Origin: Bubalus kerabau
Lineage: Eukaryota > Chordata > Mammalia > Artiodactyla > Bovidae
Assembly: GCF_029407905.1 (NCBI RefSeq)
Contig: NC_073628.1
Coordinates: forward strand, 86,114,501-86,178,500
DNA: 64,000 bases
Reading direction: 5' to 3'
In this document: piece by piece, positions 1-9,843 of the stretch
How the letters are laid out: each line of letters opens with the position of its first letter
Numbering within the stretch: position 1 is the first letter of the stretch
The notes under the pieces: model-generated
What the model was told of the DNA's origin: nothing
The model's input: only the letters and a program-made list of their open reading frames with translations
The model's database searches: none
Program-made: the position numbers and the translations under genes

Positions 1-872
1 AGTACTCTTTTCTCTTTAGGCAGGCTGTCTGCCCTGCTCTCTTCACTGGAACAGAGTGACTTGTGGTAAACACCCAGCAAATGCGAGGGACTAAATTTTT
101 GAGCAAACATTATACATGTCAGCATAAGCTTGGGAGAAAAGCCGCTTAGTTAAAATTATTCCATTTTTTTGCTCACTGAAGTGTTTTTACAGGAAAGGTT
201 TGCCTTGTTTGCCAGGAGACTTGCCAGTGTTGCGAAGGGAAGTCATCATGTGGTTCCTGCCAGCTTGCTGGGGCATAAAGCAGATGTATTCCTATCAGCG
301 GCGGCATCTGGCTTTTACTTCCAAAGCTTGTCACCTCAAACCTCTTTAAAATGAGTTGGAGCGTATATAAATGAATAGGCAAATAATAATGGAAGTCACA
401 CAACTTGATGTTAAAATAGGGTCAGAGTCTTGCCACAGAAATGTCTGGGCATTGTGTAAGAGACAGTCGTTCCTCCTGATAATCCATCACATATCTAATC
501 CTAGGATGAAAAGCCACAGAGGTTAGCCTGGCGTTTGTTACAAAACCAATGCATTGCCTAAGACACCACCTCCCCCAGCCTCTAGGGAATACATGCAGTA
601 AACTTTAAGCACACACATCAGATGAGTAAAACAGAAAGCCACCGAGTCACTTTTCTTCAGTAAATGTACCTCTTCCAAGACCACAGTTAACTCCCCAGAG
701 GCAGGACTCGGCCTAAAATGATAGAGCATCATGTACAGAAAGGCTCGTTAGCTGTGTATTTTAGCGCTTGAAGTTCCACCCAGGAAGTCAGGCCTTAGTG
801 CCAGGCATTCTGCCTTCTGAGGATTATATATTTCTTGTGAGGATTAATAAACATATGAGCTCTTGGGAGTTT

Positions 873-1196
873 AGGGGAGAATGGATACATGTATATGTAA
901 TGCTGGGGCCCTTTGCTGTTCACTTGAAACTACCAGAGCCTTAATTGGCTGTAATATTAGCGATAGTTCTTGAGTCCGACTCTTTGCCACCCCATGGACT
1001 ATAGCCCCCCAGGCTCCTCTGTCCATAGAATTCACCAGGCAAGACTACTGGAGTGGGCTGCCATTCCCTTCTCCAGGGTATCTTTCTGACCCAGGAATCG
1101 AACCCAGGTCTCCTGCATTGCAGGCAGATTCTTTACCATCCGAGCCACCAGGGAAGCCCCTCCCCAATACAAAATAAAATAAAAAGTTAAAAAAGA
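873..1196 (+). mobile_element. L1 3' end, split by a Bov-tA SINE
   Basis: The left part (873-958) and right part (1161-1196) read together as the 3' end of a ruminant L1: a GGATACATGTATATG-type segment, a TTAATTGGCTGTAA segment, then CCCCAATACAAAATAAAATAA and an A-rich tail. The SINE at 960-1160 interrupts it, so the L1 is the older insertion. Family placement is from memory of ruminant L1 3' ends. Confidence 0.6.
960..1160 (-). mobile_element. Bov-tA SINE (antisense)
   Basis: Antisense copy of the tRNA-Glu-derived ruminant SINE. Reading + it runs from the BovB-derived part (GACTCTTTGCCACCCCATGG), through CAGGCAAGACTACTGGAGTG and the B-box complement (AATCGAACCC), to the tRNA-like head (GAGCCACCAGGGAAGCCCC). 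These are internal Pol III promoter remnants, not a tRNA gene. No clear target-site duplication was found. It sits inside an L1 3' end. Confidence 0.92.
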
Positions 1197-1925
1197 AAGA
1201 TATGAGCTCCCACTCACACAGTTGACTTGATTAGTTTATTTAAACTGTTTACTAATGTGTCAGAAAGCAGTGCCCTGAGAGTCTGAATGCTGGAAGTAGA
1301 TTTGGCTGAGCACACACTCACTGTTTAAGTATAGACTTAGATCACTTTTGTTTTATACTCAAAAAATTTGAGATCCAGTGGAATGGATTTCTTTCAGTTG
1401 CTTCCCCTTGTGTGTGCCCATGTGTTGTGTTTTTGGTTTCATATATGCCCAAGGTTCAAATGACACAGAAGCAAAAATGAGCTCTTCCTTTTTTTAAAAG
1501 GAATCTCTCTAAAGCTTCTTTAATTTCAGGTGAGTTTTGAAACAGCAGCTAACAGAGTAAATAATTATAAAGTGAACTTACTCTTTAGCTCAGTTTAATA
1601 AGTAGCTGCATTCATTTGAGGACTAGGTTTCAGGAGAATTCATCTAGTAGGACTAGGAAGAAAGAATGGCTCTCTGAAAGTCTAATCCCCCAAAGCACAG
1701 GCTTGGTGGGAAGATGGTTTGTTGATGTAAACAGAATTTCCTTCTCTGAGACACCACTTACGTGTTTTTGTTTCTCAAGTGTGTTTTCAGGCAGCTCATT
1801 TGTGCAAAATAATGGGCACTTCTTCCCTCCTGTGCCTGGGAGCTCTTCAGCCTTGTAGAGAATCTCATTTCACTTTTGTTTTCTCTTGATGAACACAATG
1901 AATCCTTAACTGAGGTTAATAACAG

Positions 1926-2100
1926 AGTGGGAACAGGTTCTGGCCATGTGCCAGTCAATCATAAGCAGTAACGCTGAGCGGCTTCCTGATATCAACATCT
2001 ACCAGCTGAAGGTGCTCGACTGCGCCATGGACGCCTGCATCAACCTCGGGCTGCTGGAGGAGGCGCTGTTCTACGGCATCCGGACCATGGAGCCTTACAG
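1926..2100 (+). CDS. SMYD3: SMYD3 internal coding exon (histone/MAP3K2 lysine methyltransferase, C-terminal helical domain)
   Basis: Partial CDS. AG at 1926-1927 completes a split Lys codon, TGG (1928) to TAC (2098) gives 57 codons, and AG at 2099-2100 begins a split Arg codon. The peptide includes WEQVLAMCQ, ERLPDINIYQLKVLDCAMDA and LGLLEEALFYG, which I recognise as the C-terminal TPR-like helical domain of SMYD3, about residues 302-358 of the 428-residue human protein. SMYD3 is a SET/MYND-family lysine methyltransferase reported to act on H3K4, H4K5 and cytosolic MAP3K2; the catalytic SET and MYND parts lie in exons outside this window. The donor CAG/GTGAGT is a perfect consensus. The acceptor AACAG has almost no pyrimidines directly before it. 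Against my memory of the human protein I see only small changes, such as Ala in SSNAER and Ile in FYGIRTM. The frame is fully open. Assignment is from memory of the protein, not a search. Confidence 0.96.
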
Positions 2101-2777
2101 GTGAGTCGAGGGGACAGGCTAGAGTAAGGGGCAAAGACTCAAAGATGTGACCTCATGCTCATCAGAGCTGCTTTATAAGAGTGCTGCATCTGCTTCTCGC
2201 TTGATGTGTAAAGCCAAACCTTTGTTCATTGATGCCTTCGTTCATCACCTATAAAGTTCCTTCCATGTGTCAGGTACTGTGTCTGTGCAGGGACTAGTGA
2301 GATGCTGTCTCTATATGGAGCCAGTGATTCTAATAAAGTGCGCTGCTCGAGGTGGCAAAGGCAAGTGCAGAGCCCGGGGCAAGGGGAGCAGAGAGGAGTG
2401 CAGCACAGACGTAGCTTGTGCAGTGGGGCTGTGGCATTAGCTCTGCTGATGGACACGGTGTGGGGCCCTCCGTCTGGCTGACAGCAGCGCTGGTTTCTTT
2501 CACTTCTCAGGGCTTCGTGTTCTTGGGGTGCCTTCACTTGAATCATTTGACCTAACCGCCTTATGACCCAAGCTGGAGAGCAGGGAGACAGCCCTCAAAC
2601 ACATCACTGAGGCAGAGGAAGGAACTGTTGGTCATTGTTTCTTGACTAGTCTCAGCTCCTCCAGGCCAGTGTGTGTTTCGCCCCAGATCAGAGGAACTTT
2701 GGGAGGAATAACAGTGTTAAAGTCTGGTGCTGAGAGTTTGGCACTGGTGGGTGTGGGACCCTGGTTTGCAATGGGCT
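2101..2777. other. Intronic sequence, mostly unrecognised
   Basis: Unique-looking sequence just after the donor. Around 2228-2330 the text resembles the '...TTCATT...GTGTCAGGTACTGT...' pattern of old L2/MIR-type mammalian repeats, too diverged to assign firmly. No ORF of interest. Confidence 0.4.
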
Positions 2778-2787
2778 AAGAACCTAA
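2778..2787. repeat. Target-site duplication, left copy (BovB)
   Basis: AAGAACCTAA immediately before the BovB fragment. The same 10 bases recur at 4239-4248 directly after its (CTGAA)n tail. This defines the insertion boundaries and shows 5' truncation during target-primed reverse transcription. Confidence 0.85.
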
Positions 2788-4238
2788 AGCTGTGGAGGTG
2801 ATGGAATTCCAGTTGAGCTATTTCAAATCCTAAAAGATGATGCTGTGAAAGTGCTGCACTCAGTATGCCAGCAAATCTGGAAAACTCAGCAGTGACCATA
2901 GGACTGGAAAAAGTCAGTTTTCATTCCAATCCCAAAGAAAGGCAATGCCAAAGAATATTTAAACTACCACAAATTGTATTCATCTCACATACTAGCAAAG
3001 GCATGCTCAAAATTATCCAAGCCAGGCTTCAACAGGACATGAACCGTGAACTTCCAGATGTTCAAGCTGGATTTAGAAAAGGCAGAGGAACCAGAGATCA
3101 AATTGCCAACATCTGCTGGATCATCGAAAAAGCAAGAGTTTCAGAAACATCTACTTTTGCTTTATTGACTACACCAAAGCCTTTGACTGTGTGGATCACA
3201 ACAAACTGTGGAAAATTCTGAAAGAGATGGGAATACCAGACCACCTGACCTGCCTCATGAGAAATCTGTATGCAGGTCAGGAAGCAACAGTTAGAACTGA
3301 CATGGAACAACAGACTGGTTCCAAATCAGGAAAGGAATATGTCAAGGCTGTATATTGTCACCCCAGTTATTTAACTTACATGCAGAGTACATCATGAGAA
3401 ATGCTGGACTGGATGAAGCACAAGCTGGAATCAAGATTGCTGGGAGAAATATCAATAACCTCAGATATGCAGATGACACCACCCTAATGGCAGGAAGTGA
3501 AGAAGAACTAAAGAGCCTTTTGATGAAAGTGAAAGAAGAGAGTGAAAAAGCTGGCTTAAAACTCAACATTCAGAAAACTAAGAACATGGCACCTATCACT
3601 TCATGGCAAATAGATGGGGAAACAATGAAAATGGTGACAGACTTTATTTTGGGGGGCTCCAAATTCACTGCAGATGGTGACTGCAGCCATGAAGTTAAAA
3701 GAAGCTTGCTCCATTGGAAGAAAAGCTATGACCAACCTAGACAGTATATTAGAAGAGACATTACTTTACCAACAAAGGTCTGTCTAGTCAAAGCTATGGT
3801 TTCTCCAGTAGTCATATATGGATGTGAGAGTTGGACTATAAAGAAAGCTGAGCACAGAAGAATTGATGCTTTTGAACTGTGGTGTTGGAGAAGACTCTTG
3901 AGAGTCCCTTGGACTGCAAGGAGATCCAACCAGTCAATCCTAAAGAAAATCAGTCCTGAATATTCATTGGAAGGACTGATGCTGAAGCTGAAGCTCCAAT
4001 ACTTGGACCACCTGATGGGAAGAACGGACTCATTGGAAAAGACCCTGATGCTGGGGAAGATTGAAGGCGGGAGGAGAAGGGGACGACAGAGGATGAGATG
4101 GTTGGATGACATCACTGATGTCATGAGTTTGAGTAAACTCCGGGAGTTGGTGATGGACAGGGAAGCCTGGCATGCTGTAGTCCATGGGATTGCAGAGTCA
4201 GACAAGACTGAGCAACTGAACTGAACTGAACTGAACTG
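2788..4238 (+). mobile_element. BovB (RTE-class) non-LTR retrotransposon, 5'-truncated, with broken RT reading frame
   Basis: Sense BovB LINE keeping the reverse-transcriptase region, C-terminal region and 3' end. One frame at 2865 onward carries an RT block GFRKGRGTRDQI. The frame then shifts in the interval 3130-3190 to one reading DHNKLWKILKEMGIPDHL, and again at about 3340-3360 to an open stretch (3355-4224) containing the RT catalytic YADD at 3466-3477 and the C-terminal block [17 protein letters not shown]. The element ends in tandem CTGAA units, the family's usual tail, and is flanked by AAGAACCTAA duplications. The endonuclease domain is absent, so it is dead: truncated plus at least two frameshifts. 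BovB is known to have entered ruminants by horizontal transfer. Confidence 0.95.
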
Positions 4239-4248
4239 AAGAACCTAA
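4239..4248. repeat. Target-site duplication, right copy (BovB)
   Basis: AAGAACCTAA, identical to 2778-2787, directly after the CTGAA tail. Confidence 0.85.
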
Positions 4249-5991
4249 GTTTGGAAGATGAGATAGATCAGTCTAGAAGAAAGGACACAGAGACATACAT
4301 ACCACCATCTGAGGTTGGAATAGCCATCTCCAGCATGAAACAAGGTCACCAAGTGTGGCGAAGGTGCCTTGAAAGCATCTGAGACCTGCAGGGGTTGGAG
4401 GTGGGGAGTAGTTTCCTGGGGGTAGCAGAGGCGCTGTTCCAGGCAGATGTTGAATTTCTCAACTCTGAAGACCATATGATGTCAGCCCTAAGGGACTGAG
4501 CAAAGGGAGGATCCAGTCTAGACTTGTGCAACATGGACAACAGGCAGGGGAGTGGTCCTCGGGGAAGGAGGAGAGGGAAGTAGAGCCCAGGGTGCCACCT
4601 GTCTGCACTTGAGGAAGAGCCTCGGAAGACAGTGGAGTGGGAAAGTTACCAGGATCCACATGATAAGAACAGAAGCAAGTCCAGGGACTAGGATATTGGT
4701 TCAGGCAAAGGAAGGAAGCTGGAAATGACATGCTTGGTCAGGAAGCCAGGAGCATGGTGCAGACAGAGAAGAACCTAAAGATGGTGCAGGCCCACCAGCC
4801 AGGTGCATGGCAGAAGTCCACAGGCCAGCCACAGCACCCAGGTGACCCTGAGGGCGTTTTTCAGAGCTTCTCTAGGTGGTTTCCTCCACTGCCTTGTGGT
4901 TGAACAGCTTTGGAATCCAGACTGTGAGTCAGCTTTAATCAAACTTATAGGAGATTGCCTTGAGGGCTGAGACTGTAGACTTTCCCATGAGCGTGAAATG
5001 TCTGTTTGGTATGATGAATCTTGTGGGTTCTCAGAAAAGAGGAATTGAATACAAAGAGATAAGGCTTCGTTCACTTTCTGAGCCTCTGTGTTGCAATGAC
5101 AGGCAGGTTGGGGACGGTTGGCGTTACCTCTCTGAACTCAGGGCTGGGTCTCAGGACGCCAAACTGCAGGCTGCCTGATGAGTGAATGGATGCCAGCCAG
5201 GAGACAGAAAATCCTCCTTCCTCCAGACCCCCTTGGCAGCCACTCACCCCATGCTGCTGGCTGGGCTGGATGCACACTGACCCATCCTATCCATCCTCCC
5301 CTTCCTTTCTGCAGCCAAGCCGCCCCCGCCCCCAGTGCAGAAACATACATTGGTCCCCTGATTCATTAAGAAGGCAGCATGCCTGCGAGGGAGCTCCTTC
5401 TGCACGTACTTTTGAATCCTCTTTTCTCTATACCCACTGGGGCTTCTCTGAAGGACTTTCTTACCCCTTCATTAACTGGCAGTTTCACCAACTTAAATTT
5501 GAATCAAACAAAGAGGCCTTTCTTGTAAGTGAGGCCACGTCCACCAGAATGTACTCCATGTTGTTTGGAATGCATTTGCTTATGTTTCTCTGGTGTTTGG
5601 CAGGTCATGCTCACTCTGTAAATGTACCCTCTGTTCTTAGGCTGGGTGACATGTTTCCGAGCTTCCCTCCATTTTTCCTCCTGGAGCTTGTTACGGAGTT
5701 GCTCTGCGGTGTTCTGTATTTCAAGAAATCAAATCTGCAGCAATCCACTAAAAATGAGTGGGAACTGAATGGTTTGCTTTTGGAGCTGTAGCAGAGAAGA
5801 AGGTGATGAGTAACCCAGAGCCAACAGAGTTAAGAGAAAGGAGAGAGGGATGGATGCTGGCAGACTTGGTCTTTTTTCCCCTCAAGCCCTTTAACAATCA
5901 TAAACTGTGAGGTGGGAATCCCAAAGGGCAGTGGGCTTTGACCCATAGGTGAGGGAACTGATGCTGTGGGACTCAGCAGTCTACACCATCT
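4249..5991. other. Intronic unique sequence
   Basis: About 1.7 kb with no transposon that I recognise. It contains a 201-codon open frame on + at 5186-5791, the longest in non-repeat sequence on that strand. It is Ser/Pro-rich at first, then hydrophobic, and resembles no family I know, so it is not called as a gene. Confidence 0.5.
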
Positions 5992-6215
5992 CCCAGCAGA
6001 TGCTCTTGGTTTTATTGTGTTAGCCCCTCAGTCATGCCCAACTCTTTGCAACTCCATGGACTGCAGCTCACCAGACTCCTCTGTGGAATTCTCCAGGCAA
6101 GAATACTGAAGTGGGTTGCCAGTTCCTCCTCCAAGGGATCTTCCTGACCAGGGTCTTCTGCATTGCAGGCAGATTCTTTACCATCTGAGCCACCAGGCAA
6201 GCCCAGCAGATGCTC
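5992..6215 (-). mobile_element. Bov-tA SINE (antisense) with 14-bp target-site duplications
   Basis: SINE body 6006-6201: BovB-derived part first (AACTCTTTGCAACTCCATGG), tRNA-like head last (GAGCCACCAGGCAAG). Both flanks carry CCCAGCAGATGCTC (5992-6005 and 6202-6215), a perfect 14-bp duplication. The few bases missing from the usual CTCCTCTGTCCATGG block suggest a small internal deletion. Confidence 0.93.
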
Positions 6216-6237
6216 CGGGGGGGCTTTTTGTCCACCT

Positions 6238-6362
6238 GTAAATGGCAACCCACTCCAGTGTTCTTGCCTGGAGAATCCCAGGGACGGGGGAGCCTGGTGG
6301 GCTGCCGTCTATGGGGTCGCACAGAGTTGAACACGACTGAAGTGACTTAGCAGCAGCAGCAG
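6238..6362 (+). mobile_element. BovA SINE monomer (sense)
   Basis: Sense BovA unit: ATGGCAACCCACTCCAGTG, CTTGCCTGGAGAATCCCAGG, GGGCTGCCGTCTATGGGG, GAAGTGACTTAG, then an (AGC)n tail. It lacks the tRNA-like head. It lies only about 35 bases after the preceding SINE, in opposite orientation. No target-site duplication was found. Confidence 0.88.
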
Positions 6363-7218
6363 CCAAGGACATGGGCAGTTAGGCATGTGTTACTGAGAGG
6401 TGACTGGATTGCTGTCTGCTGTAACAGGTTTACAATGTTGAGATTACCGTTTTCAACAACTAGATTGAGGTCAAGACTCTCAGAGATTTTGTCACTGCTG
6501 ACCTTGGTGAAATCATAACTGCCAACCTGAGAGAAGGTGTCCATTATTCCATTTTTATCCAGTCCAAATCAGTGCATTGCCCTCAACTCCCTTCTTGCCA
6601 CTCCACTTATTTTTACTCAATAGAAGTTCCTTTTATGATGCAACATAAAATATTAAGTTCTTTATGTTCCATAAAGCAATTTAGAATTAATTCGCATAGG
6701 ACAAAATGTGTAATCTTTAGTATTGACTCATAGTATGTCCCCTGAGGGTATCTGTGCATGTATCTCTGATTATATATGCAGGGTCATCTGTCCCTTAGCA
6801 CTGCAGACATTAAGCAGAATGAAAGTAAGTTAAAGATACTTCACAAATTTTATTTAAAATTTTAATTCAGTCAAATCTCAGCCATATGATAAATTGGGTC
6901 CTGCAAGTTAGTTTGCCAGTTGGTAGTTTAGAACTTGGAAAGAATTTTCTTAATGAAGAAGGTGTTACAGATCATGCTGAGGTCCCCTGGACCAGCCCGT
7001 GAAAGTCTGCTCAGCATCGTCAATATAGGCCATAAATTAAAAAAAAAAAATAGAAAGAAAGAAATACAAAAAACAAAATTGTACATAGTTTTAAAAACTA
7101 AGATTTAAATTATGCTGACTAGAAATGAAACTTGATTTTCTTTAGGAACCAGAGGATGATATGGAAATAGGCTTTTTAAGGCTTCAAGGAGTACTTTCAA
7201 GATATTTTCAGGTTCTGT
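6363..7218. other. Intronic AT-rich sequence
   Basis: No recognisable repeat or gene; contains an A-rich run near 7039-7050. Confidence 0.5.
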
Positions 7219-7272
7219 TAATTTTTTTAAATTTTATTTTATTTAACTTTACAATATTGTATTGGTTTTGCC
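7219..7272 (-). mobile_element. Ruminant L1 3'-end fragment (antisense)
   Basis: T-rich start followed by TTTACAATATTGTATTGGTTTTGCC, quoted here only in part as TATTGTATTGGTTTTGCC. This is the antisense 3' end of the ruminant L1, very short. A second, longer copy lies at 8180-8288. Confidence 0.6.
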
Positions 7273-7445
7273 TATGGTAAGAATAATGTATACTTTTAGG
7301 AAAGGACATTTTCAAAACAATGGAAAGGTAAAAACCTGCCCTCATATTTCACACTTCTGTTCTACTCCCTAACTATAGCCATGGTGAGTTTCTTTCTGAA
7401 CTTTTCAATGTGTGAGGCACTCATCTGAATATATTTCAAAGCCCC

Positions 7446-7490
7446 ACTATCCCCCCCTTTCCTCACTTTCCCCCCTTTCCTCACTTTCTC
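7446..7490. repeat. Pyrimidine-rich short tandem repeat
   Basis: Two near-identical 18-bp units of the form CCCCCTTTCCTCACTTTC in a polypyrimidine stretch. A purine-rich antisense strand results; nothing else to note. Confidence 0.7.
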
Positions 7491-7679
7491 TCTTCTTCTT
7501 GTCTTTCTTAGGAAGAGACTTGGTCCCAGTCTTGATCTATTAAATATGCCTACTAGCATGGTGGGTGGGGAAAGAAAGGTGAGAAGGAGAAAAAGAATAT
7601 AGAAGCCAGTGGAATTCTCCTCTGTGAAAGAGAGAGAAGGGAAAAAAATAGTCTCTCTCTGTCTCATGTTCCATAACTG

Positions 7680-7975
7680 ACTTTTTTCACTTTATAGCCC
7701 ATGTGGACATCTGGGCCTCATTCTGTACCCATTCTCTTTAACAGACAGCTAGTATATCATCTCATGAGTGTACCATAATCCATCCCTCTGGTTTCCATGT
7801 ATGTTTACCATGTCAAACAATACTATGATTAACAGCCATGTACTTGTGTCCTTGTGTTCCGATGTGACTGAATCCATAGGGTGAGTCCGCATGGTAAATT
7901 CCTTAAATGCTAATTTGCTCTAGCAAAGGTGATGTTCATTTTCAGTGTTGATAACTATTACCAATTTGTGTCCCT
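7680..7975 (-). mobile_element. Diverged ancient L1 3' fragment (antisense)
   Basis: The order of short matches (GTACCATAATCCATCCC, AACAATACTATGATTAACAG, TCCATAGGGTGAG, ATAACTATTACCAATTTG) follows the antisense 3' part of old mammalian L1 (L1M type). Divergence is high, so the subfamily is not assigned. Confidence 0.5.
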
Positions 7976-8179
7976 CATCCACCAAAATGTCTCTCTTTCT
8001 TCCAAAGGATTAAGAATGGATGGCATGATTTCGATGATACCTGATTTAAATTCATTTCACAATATGTAAGGACCTTCTCATTTCCCTGATCAAGGTCTGT
8101 TCTTATAGAGTGAGGTTTGCTTGGACTGATTTACTTGTCCATAAGTAGTGCTGGGTATGACATTTTGTAAATTACCTTT

Positions 8180-8288
8180 ATTTTTTTTTTTAATTTTATT
8201 TTATTTTTAAACTTTACATAACTGTATTAGTTTTGCCAAATATCAAAATGAATCCGCCACAGGTGTACATGTGTTCCCCATCCTGAAC
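8180..8288 (-). mobile_element. Ruminant L1 3'-end fragment (antisense)
   Basis: Poly-T then GTATTAGTTTTGCCAAATAT, AATGAATCCGCCACAGGTG and TGTTCCCCATCCTGAAC, the antisense L1 3' UTR typical of cattle and relatives. 5'-truncated. Confidence 0.75.
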
Positions 8289-9474
8289 AGACGCAGAAGA
8301 ACAGGCATGATGAAGGATCTTAAGCATGAGTGCGTATATGATGGCGCCATGATCAGAGAAAGAAGTAAGGGGATATGAAATCCTCCTCAGGGGAAAGAAA
8401 GCATGAAAGAGTAAGATTTCATCTTAGGTCATCAGTTTTTGTGCTTTGTTGTCAGGAAAAAAAAAAAAATAGTGGGAAGAACAGAAGTAAAATGCAGCTA
8501 GTGGTTTGTGTACATGACATAGTTACAAGTAAGAGTTTGTAAATCAGACATTGCCAGTAATTACATAGCAGCCACCTCCATTTTCATTTCGCCAGTAATT
8601 TTTAAACTTTTCCCTCAGAAGCTTCAGCAGATAAGTTAATGAAATGTAGGGTTTCATCAGAGCAGTACCTTCTACTACTGTTTTCAAGCTGGCTTTTCTC
8701 CTAAAGATGTACAGTTGGTCTTCTGTGGGGTTTTTGTCATCCATCAATATGGCGTTCTAGTCTGGAGCCAGCAGGGCATGTGGGTGCAGGTCACCCGGGC
8801 GCAGTCACTCACTCAGCGCTCCCTGGGCCTGCTCTGCTGCTCCTTCACGGCTCCGCGTCACACAGACCCTGTGAGATGGCTCCAGGAGGATGCTCCTCTC
8901 CGTATCCCTGTCACTGAAGCTCATCCCTAGACTGCAGGGTCTTGTGTGGGAAGACTTCCCTCAGCCACACTCATAGAGGAGGACCCAGGAAATCAAGCCA
9001 AGCCAGGTCTCCATCCAGGAGCGGACGCGAGCATCTGAGTTACACCCCGTGCTCTGTCCACTTACCGTGTTTGCCATCTATCTTCCATGCTGAGGTTTAC
9101 AGAATTATTTCACCCAATGAATGAACAAATGTTTTATTCTCTGCTCACTGATGTGGACAGTAATCCCTTAGCCACTTAGTCATTTTTTTTTTTATACACT
9201 GTAATTTTCAATTAAAGTATCTTCGGTGGCCAACCCCCTGTGTAAGATTTTGAGCCCTGTGTGCATGTCTGTGTAAAGCACAGAGTTACCCCATACCTCT
9301 AATCATGGCCTCTCTCTTTGCTGCCAGTCCTGTGACCTTCATTTCTTAGCCATCGCCTCTTATCTTGACAATGGGGCAGTGACCACCTGCTTGGCCATGG
9401 GGGAAGGGGTCCATTAAGATCTAAGTGCTCTTAATTTTACCCGTTTAATAGCAGAACTTTAATACCAAAAGACT
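8289..9474. other. Intronic unique sequence
   Basis: No repeat that I recognise apart from short homopolymer runs at about 8458-8469 (A) and 9183-9193 (T). Small open frames at 8715-9124 look random. Confidence 0.45.
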
Positions 9475-9483
9475 CTCTTTTTG

Positions 9484-9830
9484 AAAAAAAAAATTATTTA
9501 TTTATTTGTTTTTGGCTAGGCTGGGTCTTCGTTATTGTGCAAGCTACTCTCTAGTTGTGGTGTACGGGCTTCTCATTGCAGTGGCTTCTCTTGTTGCGGA
9601 GCACAGGCTCTAGGTACCCAGGCTCAGTAGTTGCAGCCCCCAGGCTCTTGAGCACGGGCTCAGTAGTTGTGGAGTGCGGTCTCAGTAGTTGTGGAGCGTG
9701 GACTCAGTAGTTGTGGAGTGTGGGCTTGGTTGCCCTGTGGCATGTGGGATGTTCCTGGCTCAGGGATCCATCCCGTGTCTCCTGCCTTGGCAGGAGACCT
9801 CTTCACCACTGAGCCGTCAGGGAGGCCCCC
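9484..9830 (-). mobile_element. CHR-2-type SINE (antisense)
   Basis: Antisense cetartiodactyl tRNA-derived SINE: ATTTATTTATTTG tail, TGGGTCTTCG, GGGCTTCTCATTGC, TTCTCTTGTTGCGGAGCAC, GCATGTGGGAT, and the tRNA-like head at the right end. A 7-bp CTCTTTT flank at 9475-9481 and 9837-9843 is a possible target-site duplication. The middle (about 9655-9735) repeats the CTCAGTAGTTGTGGAG block three times, more than usual. Confidence 0.88.
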
Positions 9831-9843
9831 AGAGGGCTCTTTT

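Larger units (their letters stand above)
1..1925 (+). other. SMYD3: SMYD3 intron, 3' portion (upstream of the recognised exon)
   Basis: Intronic by position: it precedes the only exon recognised here. Positions 1-872 and 1200-1867 show no repeat or coding sequence that I recognise; 873-1196 holds an L1 3' end split by a SINE. A pyrimidine-rich stretch lies at 1868-1888, a branch-point-like TTAAC at about 1906-1910, and the acceptor AG at 1924-1925. Short open frames in this stretch have no recognisable similarity and are treated as chance. Confidence 0.85.

Noticed and set aside
1926..1927. Alternative acceptor using the AG at 1926-1927
   Set aside because: It would remove the two bases that complete the Lys codon expected before WEQVL and break the frame relative to the known protein.
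3355..4224. 289-codon open frame as a host gene
   Set aside because: It is the RT/C-terminal part of a BovB LINE, with YADD and the typical C-terminal blocks, bounded by target-site duplications.
5186..5791. 201-codon + open frame in non-repeat sequence
   Set aside because: No recognisable domain, biased composition only at the start, no splice or promoter context; length is possible by chance in 64 kb.
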